From assembly GCF_000420845.1 (NCBI RefSeq), contig NZ_ATVS01000004.1, forward strand, positions 62,001-126,000: a stretch of DNA of 64,000 nt, in the 5' to 3' direction. Within the stretch, counting starts at the first letter, position 1. Each line of letters begins with the position of its first letter. The DNA comes from Butyrivibrio sp. AE3009 (GTDB taxonomy: Bacteria > Bacillota > Clostridia > Lachnospirales > Lachnospiraceae). Positions 57,068 through 64,000 of this stretch are shown here, one piece after another. The translations under genes were made by a program, and so were the position numbers. Below the pieces are notes generated by a model. The model saw nothing but the letters and a program-made list of their open reading frames with translations, was not told where the DNA came from and searched no databases.

Positions 57068-57183
57068 GTTTTCACCTTCCCATCTTGATAAATCAATTTT
57101 ACCATACTATGTATAAATCCAATGGTCTGTTATAATTACGGGGAAAATAACGGAAAATTAGCATAGGTATTGGAACGAAGAGC

Positions 57184-57882
57184 ATGAATTATTTATATTG
57201 TCCCGCAGGGAACTATGAGGATTTCGCCAGTGGAAGAGTGATACATGGCGCCAAAGGAATCCCGAATTTCCCTGTCAGATTAATTGCAGAAATATTTGGT
57301 CGGGCGATGGCAGCTTCACCTAAGAAAGACCATCTGGTGGTTTATGATCCCTGCTGCGGAGGCGCATATTCCCTGGCAATCATTGGCTTTTTTTACGGAA
57401 GCAGTATTGAAAAAATCTATGGAAGTGATATTTCCGAAGATATGATCGAATGCGCCCGGAAGAACCTTGAACTTCTTACTTATGAAGGGCTGGACAGAAG
57501 GCACAGCGAGCTTCAAAAGCTATATGAGGAATTCGGAAAAGACTCGCACCGTGATGCAATAGGGAGCGTAGAGACATTAAGGCAAAGGCTGGGCGGAGAG
57601 ATCGCGTCAGAGGCTTTTGTCGCTGATTGTACCAAGGCGCTTCCTGACATAAAGCCGGATATAATCATAACGGATATTCCCTATGGGAACCTCGTGGACT
57701 GGGGCGGCGAAGGCGAGATAAGAGCCATGATGGAAAGCCTGTACAATATAGCAGGCGATGGTACCATTCTGGCTGTATGTATGGATAAGAGCCAGAAGAT
57801 CACCAGCGATAAGTGGCAGCGCACTGCCAAACAGAATATTGGAAAAAGGCGATTTGAGATTTTGTGCAAAAAACAGCTATAA
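57184..57882 (+). CDS. SAM-dependent methyltransferase, AviRa-like (tentative)
   Basis: A 232-residue Rossmann methyltransferase. VVYDPCCGGAYSLAIIGFFYG is the SAM loop, YGSDISEDMIECARKNLELLTYEGLDRR is motif II, and IITDIPYGNLVDW is the catalytic-type motif IV. The combination DPCCGGAYSLA / NLELLTxxGL resembles AviRa, the 23S rRNA guanine methyltransferase of avilamycin resistance, so an rRNA target is possible. The remaining sequence is diverged and the target is not proven. It diverges from the radical SAM gene. Confidence 0.7.
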   Translation: MNYLYCPAGNYEDFASGRVIHGAKGIPNFPVRLIAEIFGRAMAASPKKDHLVVYDPCCGGAYSLAIIGFFYGSSIEKIYGSDISEDMIECARKNLELLTYEGLDRRHSELQKLYEEFGKDSHRDAIGSVETLRQRLGGEIASEAFVADCTKALPDIKPDIIITDIPYGNLVDWGGEGEIRAMMESLYNIAGDGTILAVCMDKSQKITSDKWQRTAKQNIGKRRFEILCKKQL

Positions 57883-57947
57883 CCGATTGCGATATATAAT
57901 TCAGCGGGAGGCGACGGTATGATATCTCTTGTCGGGAGGTTGGAGTA

Positions 57948-58694
57948 ATGAAATACAAAAATGCAAAAGATATCTTTCCGGAGAAACTCCTTAAGCAGAT
58001 TCAGAAATATGTATCAGGAGAAACCATATACATTCCGGCCGGAACAGAGAAAAAGGATTGGGGAGAGACTTCGGGGTATCAGCAGTTTATCCGTGAAAGG
58101 AATGCTGCGATCAGGGAAGCTTTTCAAAACGGAAAAACTATTGAAGCATTGATGAATGATTACTCTCTTTCTTACGACTCTATCAAGAAAATTGTTTACA
58201 GTAAGAAGGAGGTTACTATGCTTAAATACAGTGCAACAGTTGAGTCAGCAATTGACTATGGCAAACAGGACAAAATGGATGCCTGGGTGCATCTTTACCT
58301 TAATTCGGAGGGAAAGAACATCCCTTTTTCAGATGGACTTAAGCTTTGCGACAGATATTTTTTCAGCCCTGCAAAGTTCCCAATAAGCTTCTTTGAGAGA
58401 TGCTCGGGGCCTGAAGAGGACATGAAATACCGCGTAGATAAAGGCTGGTGGGAATACAAACTGTCCGAGTTAAAAAAGGCAATTCAGGCGGGAGCTAATA
58501 TGCCCCCCATCATTGTTAATTACGTAGACGGTAAATTTGAATTAAATGATGGAAACCACAGATTGCAGGCGTATCGCGATCTTGGAACCAAGGAAGCCTG
58601 GGCTATTGTCTGGATCACTGAAGAACAGGAATTAAAAGATTTTACCTGCAAATACGGAGAGTATGTAAAAGATTGCACGGTTATCAGAAGATAA
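57948..58694 (+). CDS. Fusion of CD3324-family HTH domain with ParB-like domain (internal start at 58218)
   Basis: A 248-residue protein. Residues 1-90 match CD3324-family (Mor-like) HTH proteins: MKYKNAKDIFPEKLLKQIQ, ETIYIPAG, DWGETSGYQQFIRERN, LMNDYSLSYDSIKKIVYSKK. Residues ~91-248 form another domain with PPIIVNYVDGKFELNDGNHRLQAYR, a ParB/Srx-like nucleotide-binding block. At the junction AAGGAGGTTACT stands directly before an in-frame ATG (58218, MLKYSATVES), so the second part can be made alone. Probably two former genes joined by loss of the first stop codon. No function can be assigned. Confidence 0.72.
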   Translation: MKYKNAKDIFPEKLLKQIQKYVSGETIYIPAGTEKKDWGETSGYQQFIRERNAAIREAFQNGKTIEALMNDYSLSYDSIKKIVYSKKEVTMLKYSATVESAIDYGKQDKMDAWVHLYLNSEGKNIPFSDGLKLCDRYFFSPAKFPISFFERCSGPEEDMKYRVDKGWWEYKLSELKKAIQAGANMPPIIVNYVDGKFELNDGNHRLQAYRDLGTKEAWAIVWITEEQELKDFTCKYGEYVKDCTVIRR

Positions 58695-58710
58695 GTTGGA
58701 GGGAACTTAA

Positions 58711-59217
58711 ATGAAACTATATATTATCACCGGATGCTGCGGCTCCGGAAAATCCACTATGAAGGATGCTTTGGCAACACTTCTTGATAAGGATAAGTAC
58801 AGCTGTATAGACAGCGATGAAGTTGGCCTTAACTGGTGGGACTATAAGGGAACTGAGCGGGAGTCCAAATATAAGGATGATACTATGGCCAAGGCAGTAG
58901 AAATGGCAGGTGGTAAAGACCTTGTTTTTGTTTCCTGCATCAATCCTCAGGACTACATCGCAAGCCAGGAAATCCCTGAGTGTGTCGAGTCAACAGATTT
59001 TATTGTTCTTTGCCCTGCTGATGAGGAGATTGTTAAAAGGCTTAAGGCAAGACCTGAGGAGAGAGGTTTTACTTCCGACGAAGTGATCGAGCCTCATGTT
59101 GGTTTTAACAGGTGGTTCAGGAAGAACAGAGGAAAGTTTTCGATGTTCATCGACAACACGGATAAGAGTGTCGATGAGACAGCGAAGATGATAGAGGGAT
59201 TTATTGTCAGGGGATGA
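58711..59217 (+). CDS. Small P-loop kinase-like protein
   Basis: A 168-residue protein with Walker A TGCCGSGKSTMKDAL (~7-21), Asp35-Asp37 in CIDSDEVGLNWWDY, and RLKARPEERGFTSDEVIEPH followed by FNRWFRKN, a lid-like region. The size and motifs fit shikimate/gluconate-kinase-like or AAA_33 enzymes; the substrate is unknown. It begins 16 nt after the CD3324/ParB-like gene, with GGAGGGAA upstream, so the two probably form an operon. Confidence 0.75.
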   Translation: MKLYIITGCCGSGKSTMKDALATLLDKDKYSCIDSDEVGLNWWDYKGTERESKYKDDTMAKAVEMAGGKDLVFVSCINPQDYIASQEIPECVESTDFIVLCPADEEIVKRLKARPEERGFTSDEVIEPHVGFNRWFRKNRGKFSMFIDNTDKSVDETAKMIEGFIVRG

Positions 59218-59249
59218 ATATGATTTGAAGTTATTCGCACAAACCCTTA

Positions 59250-59645
59250 TTACTGCTCGGAAGCAGTTATCATCTGTTCAATCAATACTGCGAACTGTTT
59301 CAGCCACGGAAAAACAATCTCAGTGTTTACTTTATACGGTAGTTTCGATAAAACGCTTTCACTTTGAGCTTCCTTTGTCACGCGGATGAGAAAGGAAGCA
59401 TCATCAATAAGAGTCTCATCACACCATGGCATTTCATCCAATTTGAAACCTGCTGTCCCGGGAGCGATATCATTGATGTCTTTTTGATCCTTCAGAAAAG
59501 ATATCAAATCCTCCTGATGGTCAGTTTTTTCAAGATCGTTTGCCGCCATTATCAGAAGTTCCAGAAAACAGTCCGTTCCCTGATTGGACATGTCAATCCA
59601 TTCACTCGTTGGTGATGATTTGCTTAGCTGTATTATGTTGCCCAT
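59250..59645 (-). CDS. Hypothetical protein, 131 residues
   Basis: An intact acidic, soluble protein (MGNIIQLSKSSPTSEWIDM, mostly helical, Trp-rich end VFPWLKQFAVLIEQM). GGAGGTACC lies before the ATG. No family is recognised and no signal or membrane segment is present. It lies alone on the minus strand between two plus-strand genes. The clean ribosome site makes it likely to be real. Confidence 0.55.
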   Translation of the reverse strand: MGNIIQLSKSSPTSEWIDMSNQGTDCFLELLIMAANDLEKTDHQEDLISFLKDQKDINDIAPGTAGFKLDEMPWCDETLIDDASFLIRVTKEAQSESVLSKLPYKVNTEIVFPWLKQFAVLIEQMITASEQ

Positions 59646-59770
59646 GGTACCTCCATAAACTCTAATTTATTCTTAGTCTTTTTATTTCAAATATGGCCAC
59701 ATTCTGCAAATATTCGGAAACCGCTAATTTACTGCGTAAATTGCTAATTCCTCATATTTGTTCGGGTCAT

Positions 59771-59816
59771 AAAGTCAAAATGCTTAACATGCAAGCATGT
59801 ACGCATTTTTGACTTT
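59771..59816. repeat. Imperfect palindrome in the 59646-59958 gap
   Basis: AAAGTCAAAATGC-TTAACATGC (59771-59792) is an inverted copy of 59795-59816 with two one-base gaps. It stands between divergent genes, so it is not a normal terminator. The remaining gap is AT-rich, with a shorter GCTAATTTAC/GTAAATTGC inverted pair at about 59732. Confidence 0.6.
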
Positions 59817-59958
59817 TGACACCTATATCATTATATACAACTATTAGATGTTGAGAATCATCTTTCTCGCAGATTGCTATGTATTACAGGGGTTTTCTCT
59901 GCTACACTTACAGTACAGCTGAATACAAGCACTATTGCAATAGTGGAAAGAGAACAAA

Positions 59959-61083
59959 ATGAATAATCTGGGATCAAAAATAAAAGAACTTCGAATTGCA
60001 GAAAATCTCACGCAGGAGAGACTTGCGGAGGAACTGAATGTCTCATTTCAGAGTATCAGCAGATGGGAAAACGGAATATCAACACCGGATATCAGCTTAA
60101 TACCTGTGATTGCGCGTTATTTCAATGTTTCAACGGATTACCTGTTTGGCCTTCAGGATGAGGAAGCTGAAATCACAAAGTCAGAGTTTGAGCAGAAATA
60201 CCTGAGCTTTAGAAAAGACGGAGATTTGGATAGAGCCTATGAAGTAATGCTGGAAGCCAGAAAAATGTTTCCAAGGGACCTGCACTTTTGTACTAATCTG
60301 GCGGAGATCATGGATCTTTTTGAAGGCGGCAACAGCGCTCAGGTAGCGGTTTATACGCAGCAGCGCTTTTCTGAGCAGATTTTTTCCCTGTGCCGGAGAG
60401 TTGTGGAAGAGAGTAAAGATGAAACTGACAGGTCCAAGGCACTATCCATGCTATGTAGCTATTACATGAAGGCCGGGAATGCTTCTGCAGCTATGAAAAT
60501 TGCGGACAGCATGACAGATATCATGCACTCAAAGGAAGTACTGCTTGGGGAGGTACTTTCCGGAGAGGATAAAAAGAAGCAGTTGCAGGAGAATATATTA
60601 ACCATGGCGGACTATATTTCCGATACTCTGGTGAAAATCGCATTTCAAAAAGAATATGGGTTTACAACTTCACTAACGCCGGAGCAAAAGCTGGAATATG
60701 TATTTGCCGCAAACACTATCCTGACGACTGTTATTTCTGATGGGAATTATCTGGAATACTCAAGGAAGCTTGGCTGGAATTACAGGAGAATCGCTGAATT
60801 ATATGCGATGATGAACCGGAAAGAGAATGCAATCGAGTATCTCCTGAAAGCAGAAGAGATGGCAGGAGTGTATGACTCCATGGATAAGACAGCGCAGCAC
60901 AAGTTTACAGCAGCATTCTGTGATCTGGTGGAAAGTGATATGACGAATAACGGAAAGAATTTCGCTGGCACAGAAACCGAAATGTTATCCTATCGTCTTG
61001 ATGAATTATCCGGTTATTTCGGGGATGATGAGCAGTTCAAAGCTCTGAAGAAGCGCATAGGTGGGAATAAGATAGATATATGA
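59959..61083 (+). CDS. XRE-family transcriptional regulator with C-terminal helical repeat domain
   Basis: A 374-residue protein. Residues 1-65 are an XRE helix-turn-helix (LGSKIKELRIAENLTQERLAEEL, FQSISRWENGISTPDISLIP). Residues ~75-350 are helical, with TPR-like features (KDGDLDRAYEVMLEARKMFP, RRIAELYAMMNRKENAIEYLLKAEEM). This architecture is common in Lachnospiraceae; it may sense a peptide, but no ligand or target is evident. GGAAAGAG lies before ATG. Confidence 0.88.
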   Translation: MNNLGSKIKELRIAENLTQERLAEELNVSFQSISRWENGISTPDISLIPVIARYFNVSTDYLFGLQDEEAEITKSEFEQKYLSFRKDGDLDRAYEVMLEARKMFPRDLHFCTNLAEIMDLFEGGNSAQVAVYTQQRFSEQIFSLCRRVVEESKDETDRSKALSMLCSYYMKAGNASAAMKIADSMTDIMHSKEVLLGEVLSGEDKKKQLQENILTMADYISDTLVKIAFQKEYGFTTSLTPEQKLEYVFAANTILTTVISDGNYLEYSRKLGWNYRRIAELYAMMNRKENAIEYLLKAEEMAGVYDSMDKTAQHKFTAAFCDLVESDMTNNGKNFAGTETEMLSYRLDELSGYFGDDEQFKALKKRIGGNKIDI

Positions 61084-61162
61084 AAAATGCCATCGGATCC
61101 GTAGAAATATTGTTTGGTGATAAGACAAGATTATTGTCTATACAGTTGAAGAATAAAAGAAT

Positions 61163-61193
61163 GGCAACTGTTCGGAAACTCCGAATAGTTGCC
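61163..61193 (-). terminator. Hairpin after the 61201 gene
   Basis: GGCAACT-TTCGGA pairs with TCCGAA-AGTTGCC around 3 nt; on the minus strand it is followed by ATTCTTTTATTC, a weak T tract. It is 7 nt beyond the stop codon. Confidence 0.6.
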
Positions 61194-61200
61194 AAAAAAT

Positions 61201-61482
61201 TCAGGTATTATTTTCTTCTTGTTTTTTCAGTGCAAGATATTTCTCTTTAATCTCTTCAGGTACATCAAGGTCAAGATCAATAAAGTTCTCCATTATATAA
61301 TCTTCAAGTTTCTGTAATTCTGTAATAGACTCTCTATCTGCACCAAGGACATACAGAGCTATTCCAAGTTCTTTTGCGCGTTTTTCTCTGCGCTCAGTGA
61401 ATTGTTTGATATCATCAGAAATATTAAGCGGAGATACATAAGGCTTTTTAGGAGTTGGTTTATCCATTGTTGTTTCTATCAT
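61201..61482 (-). CDS. Small hypothetical protein, 93 residues
   Basis: ATG 61482 follows AAGGAGGTG, an excellent ribosome site. The product (MIETTMDKPTPKKPYVSPLN) is highly charged and helical, with TERREKRAKELGIALYVLGAD and a Glu/Lys-rich tail. No family recognised and no membrane segment. Between it and tRNA-Arg (61501-61757) I see only AT-rich DNA and a small AGCCT/AGGCT hairpin. Confidence 0.55.
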   Translation of the reverse strand: MIETTMDKPTPKKPYVSPLNISDDIKQFTERREKRAKELGIALYVLGADRESITELQKLEDYIMENFIDLDLDVPEEIKEKYLALKKQEENNT

Positions 61483-61757
61483 CGCAAACACCTCCTTCAA
61501 ATAACACTATAGACAATTTCTTGCATCATACCCCTTTCACTCAAGTATATCATAAACAGAGTCATTTTTTATATTCATGAAGCATTAAGCTATAGTGTAT
61601 AAAAATAACAGTAAGTGGATAAATAAACGATTTGTTCAAGAAAACATTAGAATTGTTTAGAACCACGTGGCTGTATTATAGAAAACTGAATCAGAAATGT
61701 CAACATGAAAAAAAGAGCCTGGGATGAGGCTTCCTTCGTCGCGGGCTGTCGCCCTAT

Positions 61758-61822
61758 AAAAAAGGATACATAAAAGCTCTTACGTGAGTAAACTCCCGAC
61801 GAGCTTTTATGTATCCTTTTTT
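61758..61822. terminator. Bidirectional terminator next to tRNA-Arg (22-bp perfect arms)
   Basis: AAAAAAGGATACATAAAAGC plus TC (61758-61779) is a perfect inverted copy of 61801-61822, with a 21-nt loop. T6 follows on both strands, so it can end transcription from either side. It lies 23 nt downstream of the minus-strand tRNA. Confidence 0.85.
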
Positions 61823-61845
61823 GCATGGCTTGTAGCCTTCGCGAA

Positions 61846-61919
61846 TGTTCCCGATGCGATTCGAACGCACGACCTTTCGCTTAGGAGGCGAACGCTCTAT
61901 CCTGCTGAGCTACGGAAAC
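61846..61919 (-). tRNA. tRNA-Arg (anticodon CCU)
   Basis: A 74-nt cloverleaf on the minus strand: acceptor GTTTCCG/CGGGAAC (one G-U pair), D arm GCTCAGCAGGATAGAGC, anticodon arm TTCGC-CTCCTAA-GCGAA with CCT (61885-61883), variable loop AGGTC, T arm GTGCG-TTCGAAT-CGCAT, discriminator A. CCA is not encoded. It reads the AGG codon. A strong terminator follows. Confidence 0.95.
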
Positions 61920-62037
61920 ATGAACTAACTTAAGTATATTAGCACACTAAGAGCGCGGAATCAAGAATGTTTGAACAACAGATTATCGGTATAGTAAAAT
62001 AGAGTATATCTAAGATACATTGAGGGAGAAGCGTTCT

Positions 62038-63093
62038 ATGGGGAAAAAAGCAGGAAGGCTGTTAAAAATATTGCTGATTGCAGCTGCCGGAGCGGCAATA
62101 CTGTTGTTGTCTTCATGCGAAAATGTGCAGAGAGCGAAGACCGTTAAATATATCTCGGAAAAATATACCGTGCCCGATGAGAAACAGCTCATCGTCTACA
62201 CTTCACATAAGGAAGAGGTCTATCTTCCGATCATTCGCGAATTTGAAAACAGAACAGGAATCTGGGTTGAGGTTCACGCCGGAGGAACCGGGCAGATGCT
62301 GGAGCAGGCAAGGCAGGCTTCGGAGAATGGACAGTGCGACATCATGTTTGGGGGCGGCATTGAGAGTTATGAGGCGTCCAAGGATCTTTTTTTACCCTAC
62401 AGAGCGCAGGACAGGGAGAAGCTTGATCCAAACTATGCTTCTGTGGGCAATTACTATACACCTTTTACGGAGCTGCCTATCGTATTTATCTATAATTCCA
62501 AGCTGGTGGCCCAAAAGGACGCACCAAAGAGCTGGAAAGACCTTATGAGCTCAAGGTGGAAGGGCAAGATTGCCTTTGCGGATATGCTTAACTCAGGCAC
62601 CAGCTATACGATAGTGTCTACTATGGAGCAGCTCTTTGAGGAGCCGGTGGATACTCTTTTGCCAAGGTTCTATGAGCAGCTGGATGGGAAGGTACTTAGC
62701 TCCTCGGGACAGATTATTCCCAAGGTGTCAGACGGTAGCTTCCTTGTTGGGATAACATTGGAGGAGACTGCCCGCAAATATATGAAGGCCGGCTACGACA
62801 TCAGCATGGTCTATCCGTCGGATGGAACCAGCGCTGTTCCTGATGGCTGCGCCATGGTAAAAAATGCGCCTCACTCCTACAATGCGGGGCAGTTCATTGA
62901 CTTCGTGGTGAGCCTTGATACCCAGAACTACGCTATGGATGAGTTCTTCAGAAGGCCCATTAGGCAGGATATTAGTCTGTCTGCAGGATATGGCAGGATA
63001 AAGCAGATTGATTTTGACATTGAGAGATCGGCCCTGGAAGAGCCTGAGATACTGAAGCTCTGGAGCGAGCTGACCGGCAAGGAAGGGGGCTGA
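62038..63093 (+). CDS. Extracellular solute-binding lipoprotein (Fe3+/FbpA-like, SBP_bac_6 type)
   Basis: A 351-residue lipoprotein. ATG 62038 follows GGGAGAAG; the signal segment (~8-28) ends in the lipobox LLSSC (Cys ~29). The mature part has the two-lobe pattern of Fe3+/polyamine/phosphonate-binding proteins: LIVYTSHKEEVYLPIIREFENRTGIWVEVHAGGTGQML, split here near residues 48-85, and GKIAFADMLNSGTSYTI. No permease or ATPase gene is in view. It overlaps a ribosome site for the next gene, a membrane sensor starting 2 nt after its stop, so it may serve as the sensor's ligand-binding partner. Confidence 0.85.
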   Translation: MGKKAGRLLKILLIAAAGAAILLLSSCENVQRAKTVKYISEKYTVPDEKQLIVYTSHKEEVYLPIIREFENRTGIWVEVHAGGTGQMLEQARQASENGQCDIMFGGGIESYEASKDLFLPYRAQDREKLDPNYASVGNYYTPFTELPIVFIYNSKLVAQKDAPKSWKDLMSSRWKGKIAFADMLNSGTSYTIVSTMEQLFEEPVDTLLPRFYEQLDGKVLSSSGQIIPKVSDGSFLVGITLEETARKYMKAGYDISMVYPSDGTSAVPDGCAMVKNAPHSYNAGQFIDFVVSLDTQNYAMDEFFRRPIRQDISLSAGYGRIKQIDFDIERSALEEPEILKLWSELTGKEGG

Positions 63094-63095
63094 GT

Positions 63096-64000
63096 ATGGG
63101 AATTATCAGACAGTCCTTTAAACGACAGATCTTTGTGGTCCTTCTTGCGGTGACGCTGGTGCTGGTCAGTTTCGGAGGGATTCTGACGCTGCAGGGATTC
63201 CAGGCCAGGGTTAAGCAGGACTATGAAAAACGGGATAAGGAGCAGGAGCACATAATCGCTGAGAAGATTCTTACTATGATCGATCAGTCGGAGAAGGCAC
63301 TGGTAAGTCTTGAGAGCGATGAAATCATCAAGGAAGCGCTGACTCCGGGAAGGAAGAATTCCCTGGAGATATATTCTTCCTTGTATGAGAAGACCAAGGA
63401 TATCAGGAGCTTTTCCACAATTGATCTGTATATGGGCGAACTCTGCAAGTACAGCACAAGAAGCGGATATAAGTCAGATTCGTTGCCCCTTGATTATTCG
63501 GTGCTCAAGGAGTCTGCTTCAAGACCGGGAGTGACGGCTTACGGCCTTGACCCGGGGCATGCGTCGGAGAGCGGAGCGGCGCTACTTATCGCAAGGCAGA
63601 TTGCGGAGGGGGAAACACCGGGCTTTGCCGTTATCAGGATTGAGCAGGAGGAGATAAAGAATCAGCTGGGAAGCGAGATCAATTCCAAGGACGGCTTCAT
63701 GCTGACCAATAAGTACTTCAGGCCCTATTGTCTTATAGGTGCGGCGGAGAACGGTAAGACGCTGGGAATCATAAGAAATAACCTGCTGAAAGGACTTCTT
63801 TTTGACACGGGAATAACAGGAAATGTCTATATAAATGAGCTTGGGGATTATGATCTTTTGACCATTTATACTACACCGCCGGCGCTGGAGGAGAGCGCTA
63901 TCAAGGCAGGATACCAGATCATTCTGATGCAGGTTCTTATCAGTATTCTGGTGTGTCTTATTGTGGCATCAAGGCTCAGCAACTATCTGTCCAAGCCCAT
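63096..64000 (+). CDS. Membrane sensor protein, N-terminal part (probably a sensor kinase; runs off the right edge)
   Basis: About 301 codons of an open gene. ATG 63096 follows GGAAGGGGG. The product starts MGIIRQSFKRQIFVVLLAV with a membrane segment (~11-33), then a ~240-residue extracellular domain of dCache-like appearance (FSTIDLYMGELCKYSTRSGY, NSKDGFMLTNKYFRPY), a second membrane segment (~277-296) and the start of a HAMP domain (SRLSNYLSKP). The catalytic part is outside the window. Sensor kinases of the YesM type share this plan; a chemoreceptor is the alternative. Confidence 0.78.
   Translation, partial: MGIIRQSFKRQIFVVLLAVTLVLVSFGGILTLQGFQARVKQDYEKRDKEQEHIIAEKILTMIDQSEKALVSLESDEIIKEALTPGRKNSLEIYSSLYEKTKDIRSFSTIDLYMGELCKYSTRSGYKSDSLPLDYSVLKESASRPGVTAYGLDPGHASESGAALLIARQIAEGETPGFAVIRIEQEEIKNQLGSEINSKDGFMLTNKYFRPYCLIGAAENGKTLGIIRNNLLKGLLFDTGITGNVYINELGDYDLLTIYTTPPALEESAIKAGYQIILMQVLISILVCLIVASRLSNYLSKP

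Noticed and set aside
61758-61822. 22-bp palindrome near tRNA-Arg considered as an integration attachment site
   Set aside because: It has A/T runs at both ends exactly as a bidirectional terminator, and no integrase or duplicated tRNA end is present.

Overview
The window looks like the origin-of-replication region of a Lachnospiraceae bacterium, most likely Butyrivibrio or Pseudobutyrivibrio. Supporting signs are the gene order around dnaA/oriC/rpmH, families that are common in Lachnospiraceae (DUF3881, DUF4446, TSCPD, DUF3021-LytTR), a very large secreted GH10 xylanase with C-terminal wall-binding repeats (a rumen fibre-degrader trait), and an anaerobe's PerR/reverse-rubrerythrin pair. The genus is inferred from memory of these families, not from a search.

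Layout. 0-4.5 kb: end of an RpiR-type regulator, PerR and rubrerythrin, a long foldback repeat, a membrane-anchored Ig-like protein, an esterase and a diguanylate cyclase. 4.6-13.9 kb: murG with a TSCPD gene, an MBOAT/SGNH acyl-transfer pair, the GH10 xylanase and an alpha/beta hydrolase. 14-18.8 kb: a trpDCFBA operon (no trpE or trpG) behind a Trp T-box leader with two tandem terminators. 18.8-23.3 kb: a head-to-head pair of related small proteins (one lipoprotein, one cytoplasmic), exonuclease III, an AEC transporter and a degenerate GGDEF protein.

23.4-44.6 kb is the replication and housekeeping core. gyrA, gyrB, recF, an S4 protein, dnaN and dnaA lie on the minus strand. oriC sits between dnaA and rpmH, with four perfect DnaA boxes and a fifth between dnaA and dnaN. 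On the plus strand follow rpmH, rnpA, yidD, yidC, khpB (jag), mnmE, mnmG, rsmG, two perfect parS sites, parA, parB, DUF4446, serS, DUF3881 and deoD. Genes point away from the origin on both sides.

45.3-64 kb is accessory. Between deoD and the next gene is about 950 bp of noncoding DNA holding two foldback elements and a 46-bp tandem repeat. The two foldbacks carry, at their tips and on opposite strands, the same ~100-nt core, whose predicted stems differ by compensating changes. This is a candidate structured RNA family and the most interesting item in the window; a third, reduced relative lies at 1.45-1.55 kb. Then come a membrane TrkA-N/RyR-domain protein with an unknown membrane partner, an epimerase, a SpoIIE-type phosphatase, a hydrolase, an ABC/LytTR/DUF3021 operon, a standalone ArgRS-type anticodon-binding domain behind a radical SAM gene, a methyltransferase, a CD3324/ParB-like fusion with an internal start, a P-loop kinase, an XRE regulator, tRNA-Arg(CCU), and a solute-binding lipoprotein next to a truncated membrane sensor at the right edge.
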